A stretch of 43,465 nucleotides of DNA, from positions 1 through 43,465 of the forward strand of contig JAFGRT010000066.1 of NCBI GenBank assembly GCA_016935015.1, given 5' to 3'. The notes below the pieces were generated by a model. That model worked only from the letters and a program-made list of their open reading frames with translations. It searched no databases and was not told the DNA's origin. Of the stretch, positions 25,258 to 34,484 are shown piece by piece. Positions within the stretch are counted from its first letter, which is position 1; every line of letters starts with the position of its first letter. The translations under genes were made by a program, and so were the position numbers. The DNA is from Acidobacteriota bacterium. GTDB taxonomy: Bacteria; Acidobacteriota; JAAYUB01.

Positions 25258-26976
25258 ATGGCCAAAATCATCAAGCATGACCTGCTCGTGTTGGGCGCGG
25301 GGCTCGCCGGACTTCGAGCAGCCCTGGAGGCCTCCATCGTTTCCAAGGGGGCTCTTGACATCGGAGTGGTATCCAAGCTGCAACTGATGCGGGCCCACTC
25401 CGTATGTGCCGAAGGAGGCACCGCCGCCGTCTTGCGCCCCGAAGAGGGTGATTCTTTTGAACTTCATAGCTGGGATACGGTAAAAGGCGCCGATTTTCTG
25501 GCGGACCAGGATGTTGTTCAGCGATTTGTGGAAATGATGCCAGCGGAAATCCGGCTCCTGGACAAATGGGGTATCCCCTGGTCACGGCGGGATAACGGTC
25601 GCATCGACCAGCGACCGTTCGGCGGGCATTCCTTCAACCGCGCGGTCTATGCCGCTGACAAGACTGGTTTTTTCGAAATGCAGACCCTCTATGACACTCT
25701 GCTGAAGTACAATGCTGTCAGTCGGTACGACGAAACCTTTGTCACTTCTCTCCTGGTAGAGGATGGACGGTTTGCGGGCATGACGGCCATCGACATGTCG
25801 ACGGGTGAATTTTTGGTATTCGTCGGCAAGGCGCTTATCATGGCCACCGGCGGCACCGGGCGCATGTTCGGTTTCACGACCTATTCCCATACGGTCACCG
25901 GCGACGGCTGTGCGCTGGCGTTTCGGGCGGGCATGCCCCTGGAGGATATGGAATTCTTGCAATTTCACCCCACCGGGCTAGTGCCGTCGGGAATCCTCAT
26001 GACCGAGGCCTGCCGGGGCGAAGGCGGCTACTTGCGCAACAACGAGGGGGAGCGGTTCCTGACCAAATACGCGCCGGAAAAGATGGAACTGGCGCCGCGG
26101 GATCTGGTCTCCCGCTCCATCATGAAAGAGATGGCTCAAGGTAAGGGCTTCAAGGGACTCCGTGGCCTGGATTTCATCCATCTTGATCTGACCCATCTCG
26201 GGGAGGAACGCATCAAGGACCGGTTGCCCCTGATCCGGGAAATCGCCCTGAAATTTGTGGGCGTGGAGCCCATCACCGATCCTATCCCCATCCGGCCGGT
26301 GGCCCACTACTCCATGGGGGGGGTGGCCACGGACATCGACGGCCTGACACCCGTGGAGGGCATCTGGGCGGCCGGCGAAGTCGCCTGCGTAAGTCTCCAT
26401 GGCGCCAACCGTCTGGGATCCAATTCCACGGCCGAGTGTCTGGCGTGGGGCAAGATCACCGGCCAGGAGGCGACGCGACGCTGTGAGGCGTTGAAATCGG
26501 TCCCGGAACCGAGTCCGGCCATGATTCAGGCAGAGGAAGATCGATTGTTCAAGGACATCCTCCAGCGCGAGGGGACGGAGAACCACTACCAGATCCGGGA
26601 GGATTTGGCCTCCCTCATGGACCACAACATGGGGGTGTTTCGTGATGAAAACAGCATCCGTCGGGCGCTGGAAGGCATACTGGAGTTGAAAGAGCGTTTC
26701 GGCAAGATCTTCATCAAGGACAAGGGACGGATCTACAATTCGGATCTGGTCATGGCGCTGGAGCTGGAATTCATGCTGAGCAACGCCGAGGTGTCCATCC
26801 GGGGCGCGCTGGCGCGCCGGGAGTCACGGGGCGGTCACGCCCGCACGGATTATCCCAAACGGGATGATGAAAATTTCCTTAAACATACCATGGCCTACAA
26901 GGATGGGGATCAGATCCGGTTCGAGTACAAGCCGGTAAAAATTACCCATTGGCACCCCGTAGAGCGGAAGTATTAG
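25258..26976 (+). CDS. sdhA: Succinate dehydrogenase/fumarate reductase flavoprotein subunit
   Basis: A 572-residue flavoprotein oxidising succinate (or reducing fumarate) and passing electrons to SdhB. The N-terminal dinucleotide-binding motif is VLGAGLAGLRAALEA. GGHSFNRAVYA contains the region of FAD attachment, and HTVTGDGCALAFRAG, FLQFHPTG, RPVAHYSMGGV and GANRLGSNSTAE are the substrate and FAD segments of the family. The C-terminal Fum_red_C domain is present (RRESRGGHARTDYP). The ATG at 25258 has GGAAGG upstream. Gene order A-C-D-B differs from the common C-D-A-B. The direction of catalysis cannot be read from sequence. Confidence 0.92.
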   Translation: MAKIIKHDLLVLGAGLAGLRAALEASIVSKGALDIGVVSKLQLMRAHSVCAEGGTAAVLRPEEGDSFELHSWDTVKGADFLADQDVVQRFVEMMPAEIRLLDKWGIPWSRRDNGRIDQRPFGGHSFNRAVYAADKTGFFEMQTLYDTLLKYNAVSRYDETFVTSLLVEDGRFAGMTAIDMSTGEFLVFVGKALIMATGGTGRMFGFTTYSHTVTGDGCALAFRAGMPLEDMEFLQFHPTGLVPSGILMTEACRGEGGYLRNNEGERFLTKYAPEKMELAPRDLVSRSIMKEMAQGKGFKGLRGLDFIHLDLTHLGEERIKDRLPLIREIALKFVGVEPITDPIPIRPVAHYSMGGVATDIDGLTPVEGIWAAGEVACVSLHGANRLGSNSTAECLAWGKITGQEATRRCEALKSVPEPSPAMIQAEEDRLFKDILQREGTENHYQIREDLASLMDHNMGVFRDENSIRRALEGILELKERFGKIFIKDKGRIYNSDLVMALELEFMLSNAEVSIRGALARRESRGGHARTDYPKRDDENFLKHTMAYKDGDQIRFEYKPVKITHWHPVERKY

Positions 26977-26990
26977 GTCAGGAGGCAATT

Positions 26991-27422
26991 ATGGCAAAGA
27001 AAAACGATCTCGGTATCCGCGGCTGGTTTTACGCCGGGCGCTACGGCCCACAGCGTTATGCCTATACAATTCAGCGAATTACAGGATTGAGTATCATTGT
27101 GTATCTGCTGATCCATGTGTTCGTCACCGGCAGCAAAATATTCGGGGGCGAGACATGGAACCGGGTGGTGATCGATGGCCTGGTCGGCAATCCGGTACTG
27201 CATATCGGTGAATTTCTGCTGTTCATGGCCGTACTGATCCATGGTGTCAACGGATTCCGGCTGATGCTGGTCGAATTGGGTTTTTTCCTCGGCAAGCCGA
27301 TCCGCAACATCTATCCTTATGAGACCTGCCTGGACCGCAACCGGGGCTTTCTCTATATCTGCGGGGTCGTCATCGCCGCTCTGGCGGCGGTGGGGGTCGG
27401 CGATTTTTTTAAATTCATCTAG
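26991..27422 (+). CDS. sdhC: Succinate dehydrogenase membrane anchor, cytochrome b subunit SdhC
   Basis: A 143-residue protein with three membrane helices (about 30-50, 68-90, 118-138). His residues suited to haem ligation lie in the helices (H42 in LLIHVF, H71, H84 in VLIHGVNG). The QRITGLSIIVYLL segment is the usual SdhC/FrdC start of helix I. Together with SdhD it anchors the complex and forms the quinone site. The start is the ATG at 26991 with AGGAGG directly upstream; the frame is open further 5' into sdhA but without a start that makes sense. Confidence 0.85.
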   Translation: MAKKNDLGIRGWFYAGRYGPQRYAYTIQRITGLSIIVYLLIHVFVTGSKIFGGETWNRVVIDGLVGNPVLHIGEFLLFMAVLIHGVNGFRLMLVELGFFLGKPIRNIYPYETCLDRNRGFLYICGVVIAALAAVGVGDFFKFI

Positions 27423-27433
27423 GCGAGGCGATC

Positions 27434-27832
27434 ATGAGAGAATCTAAACTTTGGTTTATGCATATTCTGGCCGGCGGGTTGCTGATTGTCTTTCTGGGTT
27501 TCCACAGCATCATCATGCATTACGATACCGTGCTGGGTTATCTGGGCCTTTCCAGCGGAGATGCCCTGGATTTCAACAGCAGTGTCCTGCCGCGCATGAA
27601 ATCGGTGGCTCATACGACGATTTATCTGATCCTGCTGGTGATTGGCCTCTATCATGGATTATACGGACTTCGCTCCATGATTTATGAGCTGGCCATCCCG
27701 CGGGGAGCCAAGAAAGCGGCCGGGGTATTCCTGCTGCTGGTGGGCCTGGCGGTCGGCGCCTGGGGAGTCTACACCATTCTGGCCGGACATCTCAATCCCC
27801 CACCGGAACTGACTGCGGTACTGGGAGGTTAG
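27434..27832 (+). CDS. sdhD: Succinate dehydrogenase membrane anchor SdhD
   Basis: A 132-residue protein with three hydrophobic helices (about 7-27, 58-82, 95-118). Several His residues fall in or near the helices (H10, H24, H29, H60, H74; LYHGLYGLRSMIYE is a recognisable SdhD segment). Two small anchors, each with His in helices, suggest a dihaem, two-subunit (type A-like) enzyme using menaquinone, consistent with mqnA and mqnC elsewhere in the window. GAGG precedes the ATG. The haem count is inference. Confidence 0.82.
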   Translation: MRESKLWFMHILAGGLLIVFLGFHSIIMHYDTVLGYLGLSSGDALDFNSSVLPRMKSVAHTTIYLILLVIGLYHGLYGLRSMIYELAIPRGAKKAAGVFLLLVGLAVGAWGVYTILAGHLNPPPELTAVLGG

Positions 27833-27833
27833 C

Positions 27834-28694
27834 ATGGGAAACAACAACAACGACAACAACAGCGCAGTGAAAATTGTCAAGAATATCGCTTTCAGGATCT
27901 ATCGCTGGGACGGCGCCAATCCCGATGACGCTCCGCAGATGAAGGTATACGAAGTGCCGGTGTACAAAGGGATGACCGTCCTCGAAGGCCTGATCTATAT
28001 CAAGCATTATCTGGATCAGTCCATCTCCTACCGGGCGTCATGCCGGATGGGTGTTTGCGGCTCGTGCGGTATGATGATCAACGGCAAGCCCTTGCTGGCC
28101 TGCCAGCAGCAGATCCTGAAACTGGAAACGGATACGGTGGAGCTCCGGCCATTGGCCAACTACCCGGTGGTCAAGGATCTGGTGCCGGATCTGACCCGGA
28201 TGATCGTTACGCACCAGGCCATCAAGCCGTTCATCATCCGCCGGGAAACGCCACCCGAGGAAATCGGGGGTGAATTTCACCAGTCGGTGGAGGAGTTGGT
28301 CAATTATCTCCAGTTTTCGTATTGCATCAAGTGCGGGATGTGCATGTCGGCCTGCCCGACGGTGGGCTCCCTGCCTGAGTTTCACGGACCCCAACCGCTG
28401 GGTCAGGCGTTGCGCTACATCAACGATACGCGCGACGAGGGCTTCGAGGATCGATTGGCGGTGATGGATACCGCCGAGGGGATCTTTCGCTGCCATTTTG
28501 CCGGGGCCTGTTCCGAGGCGTGTCCCAAGGGGATCGATCCGGCCTTTGCCATCCAGCTGCTGAAAGGAGAAATCGTCCGCCGGGGCATCTTCAGAAAGAA
28601 GGCCGGTGCATCCGCCGCACTCATGCCGCTGACCCAGGAGAATCCGCCGCGGCGGGAGAATATTCCCACACCACCGCCGCGAACGGTTGAATAA
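27834..28694 (+). CDS. sdhB: Succinate dehydrogenase/fumarate reductase iron-sulfur subunit
   Basis: A 286-residue protein that relays electrons from SdhA to the quinone site. The 2Fe-2S ligands are C70, C75, C78, C90. The C-terminal ferredoxin-like domain has C164, C167, C170 and C230 for the 4Fe-4S cluster, and C174, C220 and C226 for the 3Fe-4S cluster, with the spacing of characterised SdhB. An Asn-rich N-terminus (MGNNNNDNNS) and a Pro-rich tail (about 30 residues) are extensions. GGGAGG lies 5 bases before the ATG, and the sdhD stop is 1 base upstream. Confidence 0.93.
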   Translation: MGNNNNDNNSAVKIVKNIAFRIYRWDGANPDDAPQMKVYEVPVYKGMTVLEGLIYIKHYLDQSISYRASCRMGVCGSCGMMINGKPLLACQQQILKLETDTVELRPLANYPVVKDLVPDLTRMIVTHQAIKPFIIRRETPPEEIGGEFHQSVEELVNYLQFSYCIKCGMCMSACPTVGSLPEFHGPQPLGQALRYINDTRDEGFEDRLAVMDTAEGIFRCHFAGACSEACPKGIDPAFAIQLLKGEIVRRGIFRKKAGASAALMPLTQENPPRRENIPTPPPRTVE

Positions 28695-28837
28695 ACTGCC
28701 GCGGGGGGTGCATCCGCCCCCCCCCGTCACTCGACGATCTACGAAGGTTTGTTCGCGAGCCGTTTCCGCCGGAAATCAGGGCCGGTCCTTTTATTCCGAG
28801 CAGGGTGCCTGATGGCCGGTAGAAAGGAAGAAGCTCC

Positions 28838-30253
28838 ATGACGTCAGAACTGATGCGATGTCTGCCTGCCGTGGATGCCATTCTGGGCCTGTCGGATCTG
28901 ACGGATATCGTGGAGACCTATCGGCGCGAGTATCTTGTCCGGTGGATCAACAGCATCCTCGATGACATCCGGCAGGAGATTCGGGCGAATCACCACCAGG
29001 TGTCGGCCGTTCGTGAGGATTTCCTGCGCATGATTCAGGAAAGACTCCAGGACAAGATCCGGCGACTAGAAAACCAGGGCGTGACGCCGGTGATCAATGC
29101 CGCCGGGGTGGTTATCCATACCAACCTGGGACGCAGCCCACTGGCCGACCAAGTGTTGCGACGTCTGGCACATGGACTGGCCGGATACACCGACGTGGAA
29201 TACGACCTCGCCGCCGGACGGCGAGGGCACCGTGACACGCACGCAGCGGCGGTACTGCGGGAACTCATGGAATGTGAGGACGCGACAGCCGTGAACAACA
29301 ACGCCGGCGCGGTCTTCCTCATTCTGCACGCCCTCGCCCGCGGCGGCGAGGTGATCGTTTCCCGTAGCGAGCTGGTGGAGATTGGCGGTTCGTTCCGGAT
29401 CCCCGACATCATGCGTGAGAGCGGGGCCATCCTGAAGGAAGTAGGCACCACCAACAAAACATACGCGCGCGATTTTGAGCAGGCCATATCGGATCAGACC
29501 CGTCTCATCCTGCATGTGCACCAGAGTAATTTCGCCCTGGTCGGCTTCACGGCCGCACCTTCGCTCGAGGAACTGGTGTCGGTGGCTCGTCGTCACGACA
29601 TCCCCCTGGTCGTGGATGCCGGCAGCGGCTACCTCTTTGAAATTCCTGATTTACCGTTGCACAATGAACCTGTCATCCGCCGGTTGTTGGATGGCGGCGT
29701 TGACCTGGTCTGTTTCAGTGCCGACAAGTTGATGGGCGGCCCCCAGGCGGGACTGATCCTCGGCCGGCGCCATCTGGTCCAGCGCATCCGCGAGGATCCG
29801 CTCATGCGCGTGCTGCGCCTGGACAAGGTGATTTCCCTGGGATTGACGGAGACCCTGAAACTCTATTTTCGCAAGGATTTCGCGGAACGAGTTCCAATTT
29901 TTGCCATGATGCGCCTTGCGCCGGCGGTCATTCGTGCCCGCTGCTCCCGTTTTCGGACCCGTCTGCTGCGGGGAATCACCGGCGCCGCCGATCGGATCAA
30001 GGTGCGCTCGGACCGGTCGGTCATCGGCGGCGGTACCACTCCCGGCGAGGAGTTGCCCGGCTATGTCGTCGTGCTGCGCCCTTCGGGGGGGCAGGCGCAT
30101 AAGCTAGAGCGGTTCCTGCGCCAAGGCCGTCCACCCGTCATCGCCCGAACTGAGGACGACGAGCTGCGGCTGGACTTGCGGACAGTCACGGCGGCTGAGG
30201 AAAAAATCCTGCTGGGGCGTCTCCGGGAGGCGTTTCAGCAAGGGTTGTGGTAG
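28838..30253 (+). CDS. selA: L-seryl-tRNA(Sec) selenium transferase SelA
   Basis: A 471-residue PLP enzyme that converts Ser-tRNA(Sec) to Sec-tRNA(Sec) using selenophosphate. An N-terminal helical domain (about 1-80) precedes the fold-type I domain. Family segments are NAAGVVIHTNLGRS, YDLAAGRRGHR, VNNNAGAV, DAGSGYL and FSADKLMGGPQAG with the PLP lysine at K297. The ATG at 28838 has GGAAG in front. It follows sdhB by 143 bases (a GC-rich stretch with no T-run, so read-through is possible) and converges on speA with 3 bases between stops. No selB, selC or selD is in the window. Confidence 0.92.
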   Translation: MTSELMRCLPAVDAILGLSDLTDIVETYRREYLVRWINSILDDIRQEIRANHHQVSAVREDFLRMIQERLQDKIRRLENQGVTPVINAAGVVIHTNLGRSPLADQVLRRLAHGLAGYTDVEYDLAAGRRGHRDTHAAAVLRELMECEDATAVNNNAGAVFLILHALARGGEVIVSRSELVEIGGSFRIPDIMRESGAILKEVGTTNKTYARDFEQAISDQTRLILHVHQSNFALVGFTAAPSLEELVSVARRHDIPLVVDAGSGYLFEIPDLPLHNEPVIRRLLDGGVDLVCFSADKLMGGPQAGLILGRRHLVQRIREDPLMRVLRLDKVISLGLTETLKLYFRKDFAERVPIFAMMRLAPAVIRARCSRFRTRLLRGITGAADRIKVRSDRSVIGGGTTPGEELPGYVVVLRPSGGQAHKLERFLRQGRPPVIARTEDDELRLDLRTVTAAEEKILLGRLREAFQQGLW

Positions 30254-30256
30254 CCA

Positions 30257-32182
30257 TCACTCCAGATAGGTGTAACCTTCCATTCCTTCATCGAGGAATT
30301 TCTGGATGCGGGCCGATTCCTTGATGGTAATTCGCTTCTTCTCGATACTCTCCTCGACGGCCTGGCGAAACATGTTCATGATTTCCCGCTTGGTGTACTG
30401 CATGTAAGTCAGAACTTCCCGGACCGTATCCCCCTCTACGATTTTGTCGATCCGATACTTGTTGGGGCCGGTGATACTGATATGGACCGTATGGGTGTCG
30501 CCGAAAAGATTATGCAGATCGCCGAGGATCTCCTGATAGGCGCCCACCAGAAACGCACCCAAATAGTAGGGGTTTTTTTCCGAGAACTCATGCAGATCAA
30601 TGGTGTTACGCATATCCCGCAGATCGATGAACTGATCGATTTTGCCGTCGGAATCGCATGTGATGTCGGCCAGGGTGGCCTTGCGTTCGGGACGCTTATT
30701 CAGCCGGTGAATGGGCATGATGGGGAACAGCTGCTTGACGGCCCAGTGATCCGGCAGGCTCTGAAAAACGGACAGATTGCCATAATAAGTGTCGGAGATG
30801 AAATGTTCAAGGTTCTCCAATTCGTCTGGCACATAGTCCAGACCCTGGATGATATGACTGATCCGATGGCACAGTTGCCAGAACAGTTGTTCCACCAGGG
30901 CGCGGTTCTGGAGGGAAAACAGCCCGACGTTGAAAAGAGTCAGCGTTTCGTCACGTGTTTGCAGCGCATCATGATAACTCTCCTGAAAATTTTTCAGGGA
31001 CAATCCGGCCAGCAGGTCACGCATGTAAAGTACCTGATCCGGTGCATCGGTCGCAATTTCGATCCGGCCGTCAAAAAATTCGCTGGAGCCCAGGATGTTG
31101 AATACCAGCACGGAATGGTACGCCACCAGGGCCCGACCGCTCTCGGAGATGATGGTAGGGGCGGGGATGCCCTCATTTTCGCAGACCTCACTCAGGGCCG
31201 AAACCACGTCGCTGGCGTACTCCTGCAGGGAATAGTTGGCGCTGGATGAAAAATTGGTCTGGCTGCCGTCATAATCCACCGCCAACCCGCCGCCGACATC
31301 GTAAAATCTGACGTCTACACCCAAACGGACGAGCTCCACCAGAATACGGGTGCTTTCGCGCAAGGCTTCCTTGATACTCTGGATGGAGGTGATCTGGGAA
31401 CCCAGATGGAAGTGGAGTAGCTGGAGCGCATCCAGCATATCGTATTTTTTCAGCGTGTTGACGGCCTCCAGGATCTCCGACGGGAATAATCCGAATTTGG
31501 ACCGGTCGCCGCCCGAGCTTTCCCATTTTCCCCGGCCGCGAGAGGCCAGCTTGGCCCGGATACCGATGATGGGCTTTACTTTCAACCGGCGGGAGACCCG
31601 AATGATGATGTCGAGCTCGGACAGTTTTTCCACGACGATGATGGCCATGCGATTCAACTTGCGGGCCCACAGGGCCATTTCGATGAATTCCTCATCCTTG
31701 TACCCGTTGCAGATGATGGGCGCGCCGGGCGTGTTCAGCGTGGCCAGAGTGATGAGCAGCTCCGGCTTGCTGCCCGCCTCGAGTCCGTATCGATAGGGCT
31801 GGCCGAATTCGATTATGTCCTCCACCACTTCCTTGCTCTGGTTCACCTTGATGGGATAGACACCCAGGTAATCTCCACCGAAGTTGTATTCCTTGATGGC
31901 TTTCCGAAAGGCCAGATTGATCTCCTCGATGCGCTTGCGCAGGATATCGGTGAAGCGGATCAGGATGGGCGGATTGATTTCCCGCATGCTCAACTCGTCG
32001 ATGAATTCCTTGATGTCAAGATAGGCATCCTTGTTCTTGTCGGGATAGACGGTCACATGCCCCTTGTCATTGATATCGAAAAAACCTTTGCCCCAGTTCT
32101 GGATGTTGTACAGTTCACGGGCCTGATCGATGGACCAGCGTTTCAGTGTGCTCTGTTCTTTCAGTTTGATTTTTTGGCGCAT
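30257..32182 (-). CDS. speA: Biosynthetic arginine decarboxylase SpeA
   Basis: A 641-residue PLP-dependent enzyme of the alanine-racemase fold that makes agmatine from arginine, the first step of putrescine and spermidine synthesis by the agmatine route. The PLP lysine is K112 in YPIKVNQSK. GLEAGSKPELL, FHLGSQI, FYDVGGGLAVDYDGS and CDSDGKIDQFIDL are diagnostic, and the C-terminal helical arm ending near 641 is complete. The start at 32182 has GAGGAGAG. No agmatinase or agmatine deiminase gene lies nearby. Confidence 0.94.
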   Translation of the reverse strand: MRQKIKLKEQSTLKRWSIDQARELYNIQNWGKGFFDINDKGHVTVYPDKNKDAYLDIKEFIDELSMREINPPILIRFTDILRKRIEEINLAFRKAIKEYNFGGDYLGVYPIKVNQSKEVVEDIIEFGQPYRYGLEAGSKPELLITLATLNTPGAPIICNGYKDEEFIEMALWARKLNRMAIIVVEKLSELDIIIRVSRRLKVKPIIGIRAKLASRGRGKWESSGGDRSKFGLFPSEILEAVNTLKKYDMLDALQLLHFHLGSQITSIQSIKEALRESTRILVELVRLGVDVRFYDVGGGLAVDYDGSQTNFSSSANYSLQEYASDVVSALSEVCENEGIPAPTIISESGRALVAYHSVLVFNILGSSEFFDGRIEIATDAPDQVLYMRDLLAGLSLKNFQESYHDALQTRDETLTLFNVGLFSLQNRALVEQLFWQLCHRISHIIQGLDYVPDELENLEHFISDTYYGNLSVFQSLPDHWAVKQLFPIMPIHRLNKRPERKATLADITCDSDGKIDQFIDLRDMRNTIDLHEFSEKNPYYLGAFLVGAYQEILGDLHNLFGDTHTVHISITGPNKYRIDKIVEGDTVREVLTYMQYTKREIMNMFRQAVEESIEKKRITIKESARIQKFLDEGMEGYTYLE

Positions 32183-32221
32183 GGTACTCTCCTCGTTTCG
32201 GCATCACATTGCAACTCTTCG

Positions 32222-32250
32222 TTAATAACGCAATGGTCGACATTTTGCAA
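32222..32250 (-). promoter_or_regulatory. Candidate promoter of speA
   Basis: On the minus strand, TTGCAA (32250-32245) and TATTAA (32227-32222) are separated by 17 bases, about 40 bases upstream of the start codon. Each box matches the consensus at four of six positions. Confidence 0.45.
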
Positions 32251-32321
32251 GATTTGTCTGTGGTTGCCCGGGCACAGGGCGACCACTCTTTTGGCGGCGG
32301 CTCAAGGCGGGTGGTTCCGGG

Positions 32322-32330
32322 TGTTATAAT
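32322..32330 (+). promoter_or_regulatory. Extended -10 promoter of the dockerin-like gene
   Basis: TGTTATAAT (TGnTATAAT) is an extended -10 element about 50 bases before the start codon at 32380. No good -35 box is seen. A second TATAAT at 32359-32364 is too close to the start codon to be the main promoter. Confidence 0.45.
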
Positions 32331-32379
32331 GATGTTTCCCCGACATGGGGCATCGGTTATAATTGAACAGAGGTGTGCC

Positions 32380-33045
32380 ATGTATTTGAAAATAGTGACT
32401 TGCTTGGTAGTGTGGCTGCTGCTCGGCGGCACGTCGTGTGCCGACGAGCAGAAGAACTGGTCGGTTTCTCTCCAGGTGGAGTCGGGCAATGATGCGGCCT
32501 GGATTTCGCCGGATCCCCTGGGGGTGAACTATCTGCGCTATTACGAGCGGGAGGATTTTACATTCAAGATTGATGTCTGGTTGTTTACCTGGATCAATGT
32601 TATCCGGGAATTCGGAACCACCTTCACCGAGCTGGCCGGACCCATACCGCCCGATGGACGGGTGATTTATGAGGATTACATCTACGTGGAGGAAAACCAG
32701 TTCACTGCCGAAGCCTTGCTGATTCTTTGGATCGACGGCGCCGGCTACGTACACCTGGAGGTGCGGGATTTCACGGCCAGCATGCGGTTGCGGGTGACCG
32801 TGACCGGCCGGCTGAAGGTGCTGCAGACGGACACGGTGTTCGGTGACATGAACGGTGACGACATGCTGAATGACGAGGATGCGGAATTGTTGCGGGCCTG
32901 GCTGGCCGAATGGCCCATGGACGCTCCGCCGGCTGCAGCGATGGATCTGGACAACGATGGTGCAGTCAGCATCAAGGATGTGCTGATGATCCAGCATTTT
33001 TTTCTGGGCAACCTGCTCACGGCCTACCAGGGTTGGAATTTCTGA
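32380..33045 (+). CDS. Secreted protein with C-terminal dockerin-like (type I) domain
   Basis: A 221-residue protein with a signal peptide (about residues 1-20) and a beta-rich middle (about 25-150) without a recognised fold. At the C-terminus (about 154-215) are two EF-hand-like loops, DMNGDDMLNDED and DLDNDGAVSIKD, each with the D-x-D/N-x-D...D spacing of a dockerin calcium loop followed by a helix (DAELLRAWLAEW, VLMIQHFFLG). The LGGTSC sequence is not a good lipobox, so soluble secretion is more likely than lipidation. The start at 32380 has AGAGGTG upstream. Dockerins bind cohesins, and a cohesin-like domain occurs at 22421-24358. Function otherwise unknown. Confidence 0.75.
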   Translation: MYLKIVTCLVVWLLLGGTSCADEQKNWSVSLQVESGNDAAWISPDPLGVNYLRYYEREDFTFKIDVWLFTWINVIREFGTTFTELAGPIPPDGRVIYEDYIYVEENQFTAEALLILWIDGAGYVHLEVRDFTASMRLRVTVTGRLKVLQTDTVFGDMNGDDMLNDEDAELLRAWLAEWPMDAPPAAAMDLDNDGAVSIKDVLMIQHFFLGNLLTAYQGWNF

Positions 33046-33066
33046 GAATATTTGCCACCAGGATCG

Positions 33067-34146
33067 TCAGAGCCATTTTTTCCGCCGGAAATAACAGAGC
33101 ATAGACAGGACCACGAGGATGATTCCGCCCAGCACCGCCGGATAGCCCCATGGCCATTTCAGTTCGGGCATATACTGGAAGTTCATGCCGTACAATCCGA
33201 CAATGAAGGACAGGGGGATGAAAATGGTGGCGATGATGGTCAGCACCTTCATCACCTCGTTCATCTTCTGGCTCAGGGTGAAATAGTACAGGTCGGAAAT
33301 CCCCAAGAGCATGGTGTTGTATATCTCGAGATTGTCATGAATCTGCAGAATATGATCATACAGATCCCCGATAAACGGCATCACTTGTTCGCTGAGCAAG
33401 CCCTCTGACTCGCGTTGGAGTCGTGAGATCATCTCCCGGGTGGGCCCCATGATCCGATGCAACGCCAGCAGGTTCTTTTTAGTCTGATGAATTTCCCGCA
33501 GTTGGGCGGGATCCGTTCCTTCCAGGATGTTTTCCTCGAGTATTTGGATGCCGGTGCTGATTTCTTCCAGGACCAGAAAATAATGGTCCACCACGAGATC
33601 CATTATGGAATAGGCCAGATAGTCCACACCATAACGACGCAACCTGCCCCGTGCATTCTGCAGGCGGTCCATGACGGGTTGGAAGAGGCTGGCATCGTTC
33701 TCGCGAAAGGTCAGCAGGTAATGCTCGCCCAGAATCAGACTGATCTGTTCCACCCCGAGACGACGTGTTGCGGCGTCGAAGGTGATCATTTTCAGGACCA
33801 GGAAAATGTATTTGTTCAGATATTCGATTTTGGGCCGATGATGGGTGTTGGTGATGTCTTCCAGCACCAGGGGGTGGATATTGAAGGTCAGGCCGAGTGA
33901 TTCAATGAGACTCACGTCATGAATCCCGGTGATGTCCAGCCAGGTGACGGTGGCCGGATCGGTTGTCGGCGCGGTGTCTTCCGGTACCCGCATCTCGGAA
34001 ACACGAAAATGGTCCGGTCCGTAATCGACCATCTTCACCCGTGCGGTATGCTCCCTGGTTTCGCCGACGTAGACGATGGCGCCAGGCGAGTAACCGAGCT
34101 TATGGGCCGGGTGCTTCACCCGGGTAACGGCTGGCGTGCTTTTCAT
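33067..34146 (-). CDS. corA: Magnesium/cobalt transporter CorA
   Basis: A 359-residue CorA-type channel: an N-terminal alpha/beta cytoplasmic domain (about 60-180), a long stalk helix (about 195-290) and two C-terminal membrane helices. The selectivity motif GMN follows the first helix (FIVGLYGMNFQYMPE), and a basic C-terminus (YFRRKKWL) is present. Family members import Mg2+ (sometimes Co2+ or Ni2+) as pentamers. It converges on the dockerin-like gene with 21 bases between stops. The CNNM/CorC-like gene in this window may deal with the same ions, but the two are far apart. Confidence 0.92.
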   Translation of the reverse strand: MKSTPAVTRVKHPAHKLGYSPGAIVYVGETREHTARVKMVDYGPDHFRVSEMRVPEDTAPTTDPATVTWLDITGIHDVSLIESLGLTFNIHPLVLEDITNTHHRPKIEYLNKYIFLVLKMITFDAATRRLGVEQISLILGEHYLLTFRENDASLFQPVMDRLQNARGRLRRYGVDYLAYSIMDLVVDHYFLVLEEISTGIQILEENILEGTDPAQLREIHQTKKNLLALHRIMGPTREMISRLQRESEGLLSEQVMPFIGDLYDHILQIHDNLEIYNTMLLGISDLYYFTLSQKMNEVMKVLTIIATIFIPLSFIVGLYGMNFQYMPELKWPWGYPAVLGGIILVVLSMLCYFRRKKWL

Positions 34147-34484
34147 AGAAACCTCCGCGAGTACGCACCATTGATTCGGGGGACTCCTCTCCGCTAATCG
34201 GCCTCATTTTCGTCGTCCGGAAAGACCGAAAGCTCGCGCTGACGCCTGGCCGGGACTCCGTGACCGGCCTGTGGGCCCGCCGCGATTCACCAATCCGGCC
34301 GTCATCCCGGTGAACGCAAGGCCGTTGGGGCAAGAAATGACAGTGCACGAGCCGAACGGACGAGTCTCTTTTTCATCATACTCTAGCAGAGATTCCGTCC
34401 CGGCACAAGCCGTCAGCGGCGCAGAGCAGGTTGCGGTGGAAGATGATCACAGTTTCGCCGTCAGGCGGGGCGGATATCTTTCGG

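Noticed and set aside
32380-32440. Lipoprotein signal (LGGTSC) in the dockerin-like protein
   Set aside because: The residue three positions before the Cys is Gly rather than Leu, Val or Ile, so a standard signal peptide is more likely.
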